Counted from the first letter of the stretch, positions 14,869-23,796 are shown. The stretch is 64,000 nucleotides of DNA from Arthrobacter sp. Y81 (GCF_002929335.1 NZ_PJIL01000005.1:124001-188000); one strand, 5' to 3'. Numbers and translations are program-made. Notes: generated from the sequence alone by a model not told the origin.

Positions 14869-16098
14869 CTACGACGCCCGGCGGGCCGCCAAAGCAGTTT
14901 TGAATGCGGCCGCCGAGGCGTCGGTGCTGTTGATGCGCCAGTCGGTTTCCTTCTGAAGGTGGAACCAGACGAAGCCCATAACATCAGGCTGGGCTGCAAG
15001 ATAGCTAACCAGGTCCGTGTTCCACGCGGCCTTGGAACCGCCCGCCTCACTCGAAGCCGTCTCGGCGATAAGGATGGGAACCCCGGGTGCCAGCGCACGC
15101 AACTGGGCTATCCCGGGGGCGAACAGGTCCTGCGGGGAAATCCAGCCGCTCCACGACGCCGAGGTTCCCCAGTTGTAGCCGTCGAGGGCCACAACGTCCA
15201 CGTAACTGGCTCCTGGGAACAGACCGTCAAGATCCGTGGAACCGAAGTAGGGAACATTTGGGCTCCATACCCAGGACACGTTGCTTGCACCGGTCGCAGC
15301 AACGACGTCGTGAACATGCCGCCAGGCCTGGACGTAGTCCCCGGGCTGGTTTCCGTTCACGCCTTCGGCCCACGGGTACCAGTTGCCGTTCATCTCATGG
15401 GCGAACCTCAGCTGGACGGGCTGGCCCCAAGACGCCAAGGCCTGGCCCCACTGCGCAATGTGGGCGTCAAAGTCGCCGGCGGCAATCCTGTCCAGGGAGT
15501 AGGCGGGCTGTTCCAGGCCGCCGCCCCAGGCCCAGGGTTCCCACGTAACCAGCGGGACGGCGCCACGTGCCCGTACGGCGTTCATCTCCGTGATGGGCGG
15601 CGCCTGGAGGAAGTCCTTGTAGAAGAGCACGCTGGAGGGGCTCTCCCCCGCCAACTGCGACACTTCGTCCAGTTCAGCACTGGCCAGCGGGCCGCCGGCT
15701 GTGGCCACTCCAAAGCGCAGCGCCGCGGTGCTGACCGGCGGGACGGTGGGCGCGGGGGCTGCAGCAACCTTGAACACGGACGATGCTTTGACGGAGGAGG
15801 TTTTGGCCGTGATGGTCAGCGAACCAGTGGCTGCGGCCGGGATCGTGATGGAAGTGCTGAAGGCACCGGATGCCGCCGTGTTGAACGAAAAGGTGGAGGA
15901 CCCGACGATGACGGTTCCTGTGGTGGACACCTTGAACCCTGTTCCGCTGACTGTCACCGCGGACCCTGCCGGTCCTGTATTCGGGTTGAGTGAAATCTGC
16001 GCGGCCGCCGGCGCTGCCTGGACGGGCTGGATGGCCGCCAAGGTCAGTCCCAGCCCGACAAGAAGGCCAACAAGAAGTGTCTTCACGGTACTGAACAA
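14869..16098 (-). CDS. Secreted GH26-like glycoside hydrolase with IPT/TIG-like domain
   Basis: 409 residues from a TTG with GCGGGGA five bases upstream; a GTG four codons later is an alternative. The signal peptide ends in IQPVQA. Residues about 35-115 resemble an IPT/TIG beta-sandwich (ISLNPNTGPAGSAVTVSGTG). The catalytic domain follows: RFAHEMNGNWYPWAEG holds the expected acid/base Glu, SNVSWVWSPNVPYFG follows, and ILIAETASSE holds the expected nucleophile Glu. This matches the GH26 beta-mannanase clan. It is convergent with the glycosyltransferase and LAYTG genes and probably cleaves their polymer or a plant mannan outside the cell (inference). Confidence 0.82.
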   Translation of the reverse strand: MFSTVKTLLVGLLVGLGLTLAAIQPVQAAPAAAQISLNPNTGPAGSAVTVSGTGFKVSTTGTVIVGSSTFSFNTAASGAFSTSITIPAAATGSLTITAKTSSVKASSVFKVAAAPAPTVPPVSTAALRFGVATAGGPLASAELDEVSQLAGESPSSVLFYKDFLQAPPITEMNAVRARGAVPLVTWEPWAWGGGLEQPAYSLDRIAAGDFDAHIAQWGQALASWGQPVQLRFAHEMNGNWYPWAEGVNGNQPGDYVQAWRHVHDVVAATGASNVSWVWSPNVPYFGSTDLDGLFPGASYVDVVALDGYNWGTSASWSGWISPQDLFAPGIAQLRALAPGVPILIAETASSEAGGSKAAWNTDLVSYLAAQPDVMGFVWFHLQKETDWRINSTDASAAAFKTALAARRAS

Positions 16099-16321
16099 AG
16101 CGATCCCCGCAATCGGCTGGTGGCCGGAAGACCACAGGTCAGTTCGGTGCCGACAGGCACTTGTCCCGATCCTAAAGCTCAAGCGGGCAGTCTGATCAAG
16201 ATTGGCGCAAATTTTTTTGGAAAACGCATTCCGCAGCCGCGGGAGCCCTACTGTAAAAGAGGCAAGGTTTATGTCCGCACCCGCTATCCCAGCTGTGCGA
16301 GGCAAAGGGAAGGGGTGTCCA

Positions 16322-16723
16322 ATGGATGGACAGGATGGCGCCAGCCAGCCTTACGTTGACCCCGCCGTGCTTCAAACACTCCGCTGCGAACTCGAGCCCG
16401 ACCCGGACTACTGCGTCGTGTTCGTCAACAGCTACATCCAGCAATTGCCGCAACGGCTGGACCGGCTCCGGAATGCCGTGGAAGCCATGGATTTGGATGC
16501 GGCCATGGACGCCGTGCTGAGCGTCAAGACGTCCAGCCAGATGGTCGGGGCGGCGTATCTGGGGATGCTCGCCGACGAACTCGAGACAATCCTGAGGCAC
16601 CTGGAGACCCACCCGGGGATCCCCGCAGAGCAGCCGGCGTTACTCCAGCTGGCTCTTCTGGAAAGCATGGACGCCTGCACAGGCCAGACGGTGGCCGGTC
16701 TCTCCGCCGCCGTCGCGGCCTGA
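16322..16723 (+). CDS. HPt-like protein lacking the phosphorylatable histidine
   Basis: 133 residues; ATG with GGAAGGGG six bases upstream. The sequence follows the histidine phosphotransfer fold: a helical VFVNSYIQQLPQRLDRLRNAV, then AVLSVKTSSQMVGAAYLGML, where the family has AHxLKGxSxxxGA. The phospho-acceptor His is replaced by Leu66, while the Lys, Ser and Gly-Ala positions remain. No other His lies in that helix. It sits between the secreted hydrolase and the response regulator, 17 bases from the regulator's stop (convergent). It may act as a non-phosphorylated binding partner or decoy for the response regulator. Its place in the pathway is inferred from position only. Confidence 0.75.
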   Translation: MDGQDGASQPYVDPAVLQTLRCELEPDPDYCVVFVNSYIQQLPQRLDRLRNAVEAMDLDAAMDAVLSVKTSSQMVGAAYLGMLADELETILRHLETHPGIPAEQPALLQLALLESMDACTGQTVAGLSAAVAA

Positions 16724-16740
16724 GCCCAGGGCCCTAAGAG

Positions 16741-17496
16741 TCAGCGTTCAGCTGGAGCCAGCCGGTAGCCCACGCCACGCACAGTCTGGAGCCACCGCGG
16801 ATTCTGCGTGCTGTCACCCAGCTTCTTGCGCAGGTTTCCCATGTGCACTTCAACGGACCGTTCGTCGGCCTCGGAGATGTACCCGCCGACGTCGTACGGC
16901 TCGTCCCGCAGGCGCTTCACCAGTTCCGACTTGGTCCGCACCATCCGGCCGGCCTCAAGAAGGGCGTGCAGCAGGTCGAATTCAGTGCGCGTCAGGTGCA
17001 GTTCGCGCCCGTCCACGCTCACGGTCCGCGCCTCGTAGCTGAACTCGAGGCCGTTGTGCGTCAGCGTGTGGCCGGTGCCGCCCGCTGCGGCAGGTGCCTT
17101 GCCACCGGCGGAGGAGTCCGACGTCGAACGCGGACGCCGCATCATGGCGGCAACTCGTGCGCGCAATTCGCGGGGACGGAAGGGCTTTGTCAGGTAGTCG
17201 TCAGCCCCTGATTCCAGGCCGATGAGGGTATCCAGTTCCTCCGCACGCGCCGTCAGCATGACGATGTATGCATCGGAAAACTCCCTGATCTGGCGGGCGA
17301 CTTCAAAGCCGTCGATGTCCGGGAGCCCCAGGTCCAGGGTGATGACTGCGGGATTGAGCTCCTTGGCCGCTACAACACCGGCCGCCCCGCTGCTGGCCAC
17401 TTGGACATCGAACCCGGCCTGGACCAGCACTACCCGCACCAGTTCACGGATGTCGTGGTCATCCTCGATTACCAGACCCACACGTGATTCACTCAT
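16741..17496 (-). CDS. OmpR/PhoB-family response regulator
   Basis: 251 residues. The receiver domain (6-120) has the acidic pair Glu11-Asp12, phospho-acceptor Asp55 in ITLDLGLPD, and the conserved LTKPF lysine. A flexible Ala/Gly/Ser linker is followed by a winged-helix DNA-binding domain (about 150-247) with LTRTEFDLLHALLEAGRMV and VEVHMGNLRKKLGD. It is divergent from the membrane histidine kinase at 17598, its obvious partner, across about 100 bases. Candidate targets are the adjacent glycosyltransferase and hydrolase genes. Confidence 0.93.
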   Translation of the reverse strand: MSESRVGLVIEDDHDIRELVRVVLVQAGFDVQVASSGAAGVVAAKELNPAVITLDLGLPDIDGFEVARQIREFSDAYIVMLTARAEELDTLIGLESGADDYLTKPFRPRELRARVAAMMRRPRSTSDSSAGGKAPAAAGGTGHTLTHNGLEFSYEARTVSVDGRELHLTRTEFDLLHALLEAGRMVRTKSELVKRLRDEPYDVGGYISEADERSVEVHMGNLRKKLGDSTQNPRWLQTVRGVGYRLAPAER

Positions 17497-17597
17497 CGCA
17501 GCCCCCTCAGTCCGCTCGATACCGTCAGAAGTATAGCGGTCGCCGGATATCGTGGTGGTATGCGTCCACTAAACCGCACGACTTTGTTCACCCGGCC

Positions 17598-19265
17598 ATG
17601 AGCGGCAACCTTACCTGGGACATCTCGTCCGGCCGGATACTGTTCTTCCGACGGCCGTTCCACGAGTACTCGTTGCGGGGGCGGGTAGTGCTGAGCCAGA
17701 TGCCGCTGTCCATCACTGCAGGGCTCACTGCCGCCCTGATGCTGTTGTTTTTCCCCGGCACCCTTGGAAATCCCCCCTTCATCGCATTCCTGGTGACGCA
17801 GGTCGTCATTCTTGCCCTGTGCTACTTCACGCCGTGGGAGCGGCTGCCGTACCCCAGCTTCCTGGCGTTACCGTTCCTTGATTTCGTCTCGATCGCATTG
17901 GGGCGGGAAGGCGGACAGGAAAGCCTTATGGGCATCAGCCTCCTGGCCGTCTTTCCCGTCATCTGGCTGTGCGCGTCGGGGATTTATCCGCGCACCGCCC
18001 TGCTGATGTCATTCGTCGCTCCCCTGGGCATCATCTGGGTGCCCTTGTTTGTTCGCGGCGACGTCACGGGGCAGGATCTGGCGAAGTCACTGCTGCTGCC
18101 GGTGATGATGCTGGGCATCGGCGTGTCAGTCAGCGTATTGACGCTCAGCATGGTCCGCCAGCAGCGCGATCTTGAGGAGAAGGATGCGCAGCTGCGGATC
18201 GCCCTCGAGGACAGCAAGCGGCAGGAACGGCTGCTCAACTCGGTGCTGGAAACGGTGCACCTGGGGGTCCTGGCCGTGGACGCGGACGGGCATGACATCC
18301 TCATGAACCGGAAACAGCGGGAGAACCACCGGCTCGCCGCCCCGGCGGGAAACAGCGACCCGAACGAATCCCAGCTCCTGGTGTTCCAGCCTGACCGGGT
18401 CACCAAGGTACCGGTGGAAGAGCGGCCCGTCCGCCGTGCGGTGTTGGGTGAGAATTTCACGGATAACCTGGTGTGGCTTGGCAGCGGCAGTGAACAGCGC
18501 GCCATTACTACCAGCGCCCGCGCCATGCGGGACCACGACGGCGCCTTCGCCGGCTCCGTCATTGTGTTCAGCGACGTCACGGACCTGGTGAACGCGCTGG
18601 CGGCCAAAGACGACTTCGTCGCCAACGTTTCCCACGAGTTCCGGACCCCGCTGACCTCCATCCTCGGCTATGTGGAGTTGTTGCTGGATGACGGAGAGGA
18701 ACTGCAGGATTCCCATCGTGAACCGCTCAACATCATCCGGCGGAACTCCGAGCGGCTGCTGGGGCTTGTCTCGGACCTGCTTGCCAGCCGGAGTGGGCAG
18801 CTCATCGTAAGCCCGCAAGCGGTCAACGTGGCCGAACTTGTGCGGTCCAGCGTCAGCGCCGCGCTCCCCCGCGCCGCGGCAGCCAGGGTGCGGCTCCATA
18901 CAGAAGCCCCTGAACGGCTGGAGGCCCACGTGGATTCCGCGCGCATGTCACAGGTACTGGACAACCTGGTCTCCAACGCCATCAAGTATTCGCCTAATGG
19001 CGGCGACGTTGTGGTGTCTTTGGGGTCGGAAGGATCAGAGCTGGTGTGCCACGTCAGTGATTCCGGCATGGGCATGAGCGAAAAGGACCAAGCCGACGTG
19101 TTTAAGAAGTTCTTCCGGACCGGCAACGTGCGGAACACGTCCATCCCGGGAGTGGGGCTGGGACTGTCCATCAGCAAGGCCATTGTTGAGGCACACGGCG
19201 GTAGCATCCAGCTGCGGAGCGCGCTGGGAGAAGGGACCACCTTCACAGTCAAGGTGCCGGTCTAG
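17598..19265 (+). CDS. Membrane sensor histidine kinase with PAS-like domain
   Basis: 555 residues from the ATG at 17598. Six membrane helices (about 33-185) form a MASE-like sensor without a large outer loop. A short coiled coil and a PAS-like domain (about 210-330) follow, then the HisKA helix with His346 in NVSHEFRTPLTSILGY and a complete HATPase (NLVSNAIKYSPNGG, DSGMGM, GVGLGLSISKAIVEAHGG). It autophosphorylates and signals to the divergent OmpR-type regulator. Ligand unknown; the membrane-embedded sensor suggests an envelope or lipid-phase signal. Its TAG stop overlaps the convergent TetR gene's TAG in the palindrome CTAG. Confidence 0.92.
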   Translation: MSGNLTWDISSGRILFFRRPFHEYSLRGRVVLSQMPLSITAGLTAALMLLFFPGTLGNPPFIAFLVTQVVILALCYFTPWERLPYPSFLALPFLDFVSIALGREGGQESLMGISLLAVFPVIWLCASGIYPRTALLMSFVAPLGIIWVPLFVRGDVTGQDLAKSLLLPVMMLGIGVSVSVLTLSMVRQQRDLEEKDAQLRIALEDSKRQERLLNSVLETVHLGVLAVDADGHDILMNRKQRENHRLAAPAGNSDPNESQLLVFQPDRVTKVPVEERPVRRAVLGENFTDNLVWLGSGSEQRAITTSARAMRDHDGAFAGSVIVFSDVTDLVNALAAKDDFVANVSHEFRTPLTSILGYVELLLDDGEELQDSHREPLNIIRRNSERLLGLVSDLLASRSGQLIVSPQAVNVAELVRSSVSAALPRAAAARVRLHTEAPERLEAHVDSARMSQVLDNLVSNAIKYSPNGGDVVVSLGSEGSELVCHVSDSGMGMSEKDQADVFKKFFRTGNVRNTSIPGVGLGLSISKAIVEAHGGSIQLRSALGEGTTFTVKVPV

Positions 19266-19888
19266 GGTTGTGGCCGGAACTCCTCGATCAGCGTGCGGGC
19301 CATACTCTGGGCACGCTTGGAGGCTTCCAGGTCGCCTTCCGTCGCGGAGATGATGGACCCCTTCATCAGGATGTGCCATGAGCGGGAGAAGTCCTCGGCA
19401 TCCCGGAGCCCTGCCTCCTCCGCGAACTGCTGGACATGGCCCCGGATCTTGGCGAGGTAGTCAATGCTCGCACGCCCCAGCGGATGGTTGGCGCCCATTT
19501 CCAGCAGGATGTTGATAAAGGAACACGCCTCAAAGTCATCCCGGCGGAACCAGTCACCGAAGACATCGAAGATCGCCAGCAGCTGCTCGGTAGGGGTGCT
19601 GCCGCGGCGTCGCGCATCGGCAACGATCTGGTCCACAGTCCACACCCGGTCGCGTTGCTCGAGGAAGGCGAGCACCAGTTCATCCTTGGATGCAAAGTGC
19701 CGGTAGAACGTTGCCTTGGCCACGCCGGCACTGCTGATCAGCTCGTTGACGCCCACGTCGCGGATTCCCCGGCGTGCGAACAGCTGGTACGCCGTATCGA
19801 CAATCCGCTGCCTTGCGTCGGCAGGAGTCATCACAACCTCGCCCTGGGGCGCGGGCTGTAGCGATACAGATTCTGGCGTTGGGGTCAT
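19262..19888 (-). CDS. TetR/AcrR-family transcriptional regulator
   Basis: 208 residues. The N-terminal helix-turn-helix (about 25-75) reads IVDTAYQLFARRGIRDVGVN and GVAKATFYRHFASKDEL, typical of TetR. The C-terminal ligand domain has no diagnostic substrate motif. A perfect 10-base-arm palindrome lies 23 bases upstream of its start, between it and the divergent 97-residue protein gene, so it probably represses itself and that gene. Its stop overlaps the histidine kinase stop. Confidence 0.9.
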   Translation of the reverse strand: MTPTPESVSLQPAPQGEVVMTPADARQRIVDTAYQLFARRGIRDVGVNELISSAGVAKATFYRHFASKDELVLAFLEQRDRVWTVDQIVADARRRGSTPTEQLLAIFDVFGDWFRRDDFEACSFINILLEMGANHPLGRASIDYLAKIRGHVQQFAEEAGLRDAEDFSRSWHILMKGSIISATEGDLEASKRAQSMARTLIEEFRPQP

Positions 19889-19910
19889 TACAAATAGTCT
19901 AACGCAAAGG

Positions 19911-19932
19911 GCAGACAGACTTGTCTGTCTGC
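19911..19932. promoter_or_regulatory. Palindromic TetR operator candidate
   Basis: GCAGACAGAC-tt-GTCTGTCTGC is a perfect inverted repeat with ten-base arms, placed between divergent genes (tetR at 19888 and the small ORF at 20009). The size and position are classical for a TetR dimer site. Confidence 0.75.
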
Positions 19933-20008
19933 GATAGGATTCTTACATTCCGGTCGGTCGAATTCCCAGGCGTTGAGCCAGAGCGCTTGTGCCACAGGAG
20001 GGTAAGAG

Positions 20009-20302
20009 ATGCCGAAGAAAATGTTGTCAGCCGTTGAGTCCCGCCAGGGCGATTCGTGGCAGGCGCGGTCCGGGATCCATGCCGGTGGGGGGCCCGTCAG
20101 CGGGCGCGTGAATCTTGAGCCGATTCGTCACCAGTCGTGGGAAATCATCAGTGCAATCCTGGCGGACACCGATCCGGAGGGATCTGAAATCCGCAATCAG
20201 CTGCGCCGTTGCCTCAGCAAGAACCAAGGCAACCCTGAGAGGGCACTGCTCATGCACCTCATGTCAATGCCGGGCCGCTCCGTGCCCGCGCTCCTTGATT
20301 AA
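20009..20302 (+). CDS. Hypothetical 97-residue protein divergent from tetR
   Basis: ATG with GGAGGG six bases upstream. No recognised domain, signal peptide or membrane helix. The C-terminal half is helical and charged (SWEIISAILADTDPEGSEIR, NQLRRCLSKNQG). The TetR palindrome lies in its promoter region, suggesting control by that repressor. The last 44 bases overlap the end of the convergent mcrC gene, which raises some doubt about one of the two 3' ends. Function unknown. Confidence 0.6.
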   Translation: MPKKMLSAVESRQGDSWQARSGIHAGGGPVSGRVNLEPIRHQSWEIISAILADTDPEGSEIRNQLRRCLSKNQGNPERALLMHLMSMPGRSVPALLD

Positions 20303-21599
20303 GTCCTGCCTGCCGCACCACTTCGCCCCAGGACTGCTGTGCCAGGTCAGCAACCGCTGCCAGGATGTCCGACGGCGGCAGGGACAGATCAAGCGGGTAC
20401 TCCACCACGTCGATGTCGGTATTGAGGATGCGGCGGAGCTTCATTTCCCCCGCGCCTGCATACACCAGCCAGGCGGTGGGAACCCGTAGAGCCGTGCAGA
20501 ACGCAAGCATTTGAAAGTGGTCCGCGGACAGTGACGCGCCCTGGTCCGTCGCCGCCCGGTACTTCGTGTCGTAGACCACCACCGGACGGCCGCCCAGGAG
20601 ATGCACGGCGTCGGGACTCACCGTGAGCCGGTCCGAGTCGCGCACGGCCTCGTTCAGCAGGGCGTTGTACTGCAACCGCATTTCGCCCGGGAAGGCAGCC
20701 ATGGCTTCGCGGAGTGCCGCCCCCACGAAATCCTCGAACACCTGCGCCATATCCACCACAAACGACGCCGTCTGTTGCTTTCCGTCGCCCGCTTCGGCCG
20801 AGGCATTGCGAAGGATCACCTCGGACAGGCGGAGCACCGCGTGGTACCGGGTATTCTTCCGGCTTGCCTGCCACGGAGGCAGCGGCGCTCCGGACTGAAG
20901 GCGCGTGACGGCGTCGAGCTTTCCCTTCAGCTGCCGCAGGCGGCTCTGGACATCGGGCCGCACGCGGGGAACCCTGGCCATGCGCTCGAGGGCAGCCCGA
21001 AGGATGCGGTTCTCGGCAATGTCCTCGGTGAATTCGTCGTACGAGACTTCCAGCGGCACGAGCATTCCCGGCCGGCGGGAAATCTGGTCCGAGATCCGGA
21101 TCCTGCCCTTGACCGTCCGCAGCGATTCGTCAACGGTGAGGTAGCCCTGCAGGACCCCACGGCTCAGGGCGCGGTCCGCCAGCTGCGCGAGCGATTCTGC
21201 CAGCGCGCTCCACAGGTCCGAGTCCTCCACGGCGGCCACCGGATCGTCGCGGAAGCCCTGGTTCCCCGCGTAGCTGAGCAGGAACAGCAGCCGGCTCAGG
21301 CCAAGGCGGTCCTTCGGCCGGACCTCCAGCTGCACCGTGGGCGTGCGCACGGACCCCACCATGCCCACCGGTTCGATCCTGAACAGGCCCATCCCCATGG
21401 GGGACGCCTTGGCAAGGCCGCTGGCGTTCAGGAACGCGGCACTGGCTGCGTCAAGCTTGTCCACCACGCCGCCGGAAAGCTCGTCCAGGACGATGTGTCG
21501 GACAGCCTTTACCGGGGTGGCGGGCTGCCGCGACGGCAGTGGCGGAACAGCGACCTGCAATGTGTTAGCGGGACGCAAGGCGGCCCAGCAGTTGCTCAA
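20259..21599 (-). CDS. mcrC: McrC-type nuclease subunit of a modification-dependent restriction system
   Basis: 446 residues from a TTG; the start is uncertain, and a second TTG 13 codons later (21560) would avoid overlapping mcrB. The C-terminal third carries the PD-(D/E)xK nuclease core: SPDAVHLLGGRPVVVYDTKY with Asp330, Asp344 and Lys346. The N-terminal part is the McrC-type arm that stimulates the GTPase partner. The frame begins 35 bases inside the end of mcrB, which fits coupled expression. McrBC cuts DNA containing methylcytosine-type modified bases. Confidence 0.85.
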   Translation of the reverse strand: MSNCWAALRPANTLQVAVPPLPSRQPATPVKAVRHIVLDELSGGVVDKLDAASAAFLNASGLAKASPMGMGLFRIEPVGMVGSVRTPTVQLEVRPKDRLGLSRLLFLLSYAGNQGFRDDPVAAVEDSDLWSALAESLAQLADRALSRGVLQGYLTVDESLRTVKGRIRISDQISRRPGMLVPLEVSYDEFTEDIAENRILRAALERMARVPRVRPDVQSRLRQLKGKLDAVTRLQSGAPLPPWQASRKNTRYHAVLRLSEVILRNASAEAGDGKQQTASFVVDMAQVFEDFVGAALREAMAAFPGEMRLQYNALLNEAVRDSDRLTVSPDAVHLLGGRPVVVYDTKYRAATDQGASLSADHFQMLAFCTALRVPTAWLVYAGAGEMKLRRILNTDIDVVEYPLDLSLPPSDILAAVADLAQQSWGEVVRQAGLNQGARARSGPALT

Positions 21600-23796
21600 G
21601 CCCGAAGCGCTCTTGCAGCTGGGCCCGGTTCAGCTGCCCGTGGTAGTGCTCCTCCAGCAGGGGCATCAGCTCGTATTTCCAGATCCGGCGCAGGCCGGAG
21701 GGGGTCTGGGCCGCCTTCTTCATGAAGTAGGACGGCCCGATCATCAGGTCCCGGTCCCATTCGTCGATTGCATCGTTGAGGGCATCGAGCAGGAGGGCCG
21801 GGGTGGTGTCCAGGCCGCGGGCCTGCAGGAAACGCAGCAGCGACCCCTTCACCGGTTCGGTCTTGGGGTGCAGCTCGATGAAGGAGAAGCGCCGGCGGAT
21901 GGCGGCGTCCATCATGGCGATCGAGCGGTCCGCGGTGTTCATGGTGCCGATGATGTACAGGTTGTCCGGGAGCGTGAACGGCTCATTGGGGCTGTACTGG
22001 AGGTAGATGCGGTCATCGCGGTATTCCAGCAGGAAGTACAGCTCTCCGAAGACCTTGGCCAGGTTGGCGCGGTTCATCTCATCGATGATCAGGAAGTACG
22101 GCTTCTTTTCATTGCCGGGCTTCGCAGCTTCCTCCGCGAGCCGCCGCAGCGGGCCGGCCACGAGCTTGAAGGACACCTGCCCCTCGTCGGTCTTGTCCGG
22201 ACGGAAGCCTTCGAAGAAGTCCTCGTAGGCGTACGACGGGTGGAACTGCACCAGCTTGACGCGTTCGTCCGTGCTGTCAGCGGCAAGTTCGGCCGCCAGA
22301 TGCTTGGCGAGGTAAGTCTTGCCCGTTCCGGGCGGGCCGTACAGCACGAGCTGCCGGTTCTCCTCCAGGAGCTCCGCGATTTCCTGCAGCGGTTCCAGGT
22401 CCATGTGCAGGGACGCTGCGAACTCCTCCGTCAGCGGACGGAACCCTTCCGGGACAGGTTCGACGACGGCGGCCGGTGCGGCGGCGTCGTCGGCCTCCGC
22501 TTCCGCTTCGGCGGGCAACAGCGCCTGCAGCGCCTGCACCACCCGGGTGACGTCCACGATGACCCCCGGTGTGGCCAGCTGGCGCTGGACGTGGCGGGGA
22601 AGGTCCGTCATGGTGTGTGCTTCGTCGAACCATCGGACCTTGCGCCGCATCCTGCGGTTGTCCTCGTTGTGCTCCGGCTCGCCCAGGACCACGCCGAGGC
22701 GAACAGCGCCGGCGTGCTGGTACAGGACGAGGTCGCCCGGTTTCATGACCGTGAGGAAAGCGAAGACGGCGGTCTTGTTGTCCTCGCGTTCCACGTAGCC
22801 AAGGTGCTTGTAGTCCTCGTCCACGGCGTGCTGGACCAGTCCCGCAGTGACGCCGGGGCCCAGGAGGCGCAGGTGCTCGACGTCGAGGGTCACCTTCTCT
22901 TCCCCGTGCCACGCCGCCAGCAGGTCCTTGTCGTCATGGTGGGTGCGCAGCAGCCATGCACGGCGGCCCGGGTCCCCCACCTTGCGCCACTGGCTCACCA
23001 GCTGGCGGGCATACCAGTCAATGCGCTGGCCCGCCTGCTTGTCGAGGTAGAGGCGGATGCGGTGGATGTCAGCGGTGATTTCTTCGTCGCTGTCCCCCTT
23101 GGCACCGCCCACCAGGGAAGCAAAGGCATCCCGGATTTCCTGCCGCTCAACGTCAGCCACCACCGGCTCGAAGTAACTGGGCCAGGCAAGGTATTCGATG
23201 CTGCGGCGGATTGCGGGCTGGTCATCCGGTGTCTCGGCCGCGAGCAGATGGAAGGCCAAGGGATCCTTCAGGGCCTTCGCCATGGTGTCGGGGGCCTGCT
23301 TGTCCACGTGCTGGACAAAACGGCACAGCCACCTCAGGTGGTCCCAGATGGTCCAGTTGAATTCGGCCGTGCGGTCGCGGATGACTCCGTGGTCCGTCAT
23401 GCCCTGGTAGAGCTCGCCGGGCAGTTCCAGCGGCGGTTCAAGCCACGAGGCCGCTTCTGCCACCCTGGCGCGCTTGACCTTGAGCGATTTCACTTCGTGG
23501 GCCAGCGGCAGCGACTGCAGGAAGAGCATCTCAACGGCCAGTTGCTTGGCTCCGCGGGAGGCCCCCATCAGGTTCTGGCGCAGGTTGGTCATCATGGGCG
23601 CCTTGGGGTCCGCGACGCCCCGTTCCAGGCGCTCCAGGAGCTCTGCAGCGGCGCTGGCGGTCCATGTGGCAGTCCGCCCGTCCAGGGCCGACGGCCTACC
23701 CTGCAGACCGGCCCCAAGAACAAACCACGCCGCGTCCTCGATCTCCTTGGAGATACCGGGGGCGCGGGTCATGGCAGGCTTCGCGGTGGGGGTCAT
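21565..23796 (-). CDS. mcrB: McrB-type AAA GTPase of a type IV restriction system
   Basis: 743 residues. The AAA motor is C-terminal: Walker A GPPGTGKT at 487-494, Walker B FLIIDE (Asp572-Glu573), then the McrB hallmark GTMNTADRSIAMMDAAIRRR (about 617-636). The first 450 residues are a target-recognition region unlike E. coli McrB in length, with a PUA/EVE-like beta segment around 352-390 (KPGDLVLYQHAGAVRLGVVL). With McrC it would bind modified DNA, translocate using GTP, and cut. The modification recognised cannot be predicted. It forms an operon with mcrC. Confidence 0.88.
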   Translation of the reverse strand: MTPTAKPAMTRAPGISKEIEDAAWFVLGAGLQGRPSALDGRTATWTASAAAELLERLERGVADPKAPMMTNLRQNLMGASRGAKQLAVEMLFLQSLPLAHEVKSLKVKRARVAEAASWLEPPLELPGELYQGMTDHGVIRDRTAEFNWTIWDHLRWLCRFVQHVDKQAPDTMAKALKDPLAFHLLAAETPDDQPAIRRSIEYLAWPSYFEPVVADVERQEIRDAFASLVGGAKGDSDEEITADIHRIRLYLDKQAGQRIDWYARQLVSQWRKVGDPGRRAWLLRTHHDDKDLLAAWHGEEKVTLDVEHLRLLGPGVTAGLVQHAVDEDYKHLGYVEREDNKTAVFAFLTVMKPGDLVLYQHAGAVRLGVVLGEPEHNEDNRRMRRKVRWFDEAHTMTDLPRHVQRQLATPGVIVDVTRVVQALQALLPAEAEAEADDAAAPAAVVEPVPEGFRPLTEEFAASLHMDLEPLQEIAELLEENRQLVLYGPPGTGKTYLAKHLAAELAADSTDERVKLVQFHPSYAYEDFFEGFRPDKTDEGQVSFKLVAGPLRRLAEEAAKPGNEKKPYFLIIDEMNRANLAKVFGELYFLLEYRDDRIYLQYSPNEPFTLPDNLYIIGTMNTADRSIAMMDAAIRRRFSFIELHPKTEPVKGSLLRFLQARGLDTTPALLLDALNDAIDEWDRDLMIGPSYFMKKAAQTPSGLRRIWKYELMPLLEEHYHGQLNRAQLQERFGLEQLLGRLASR

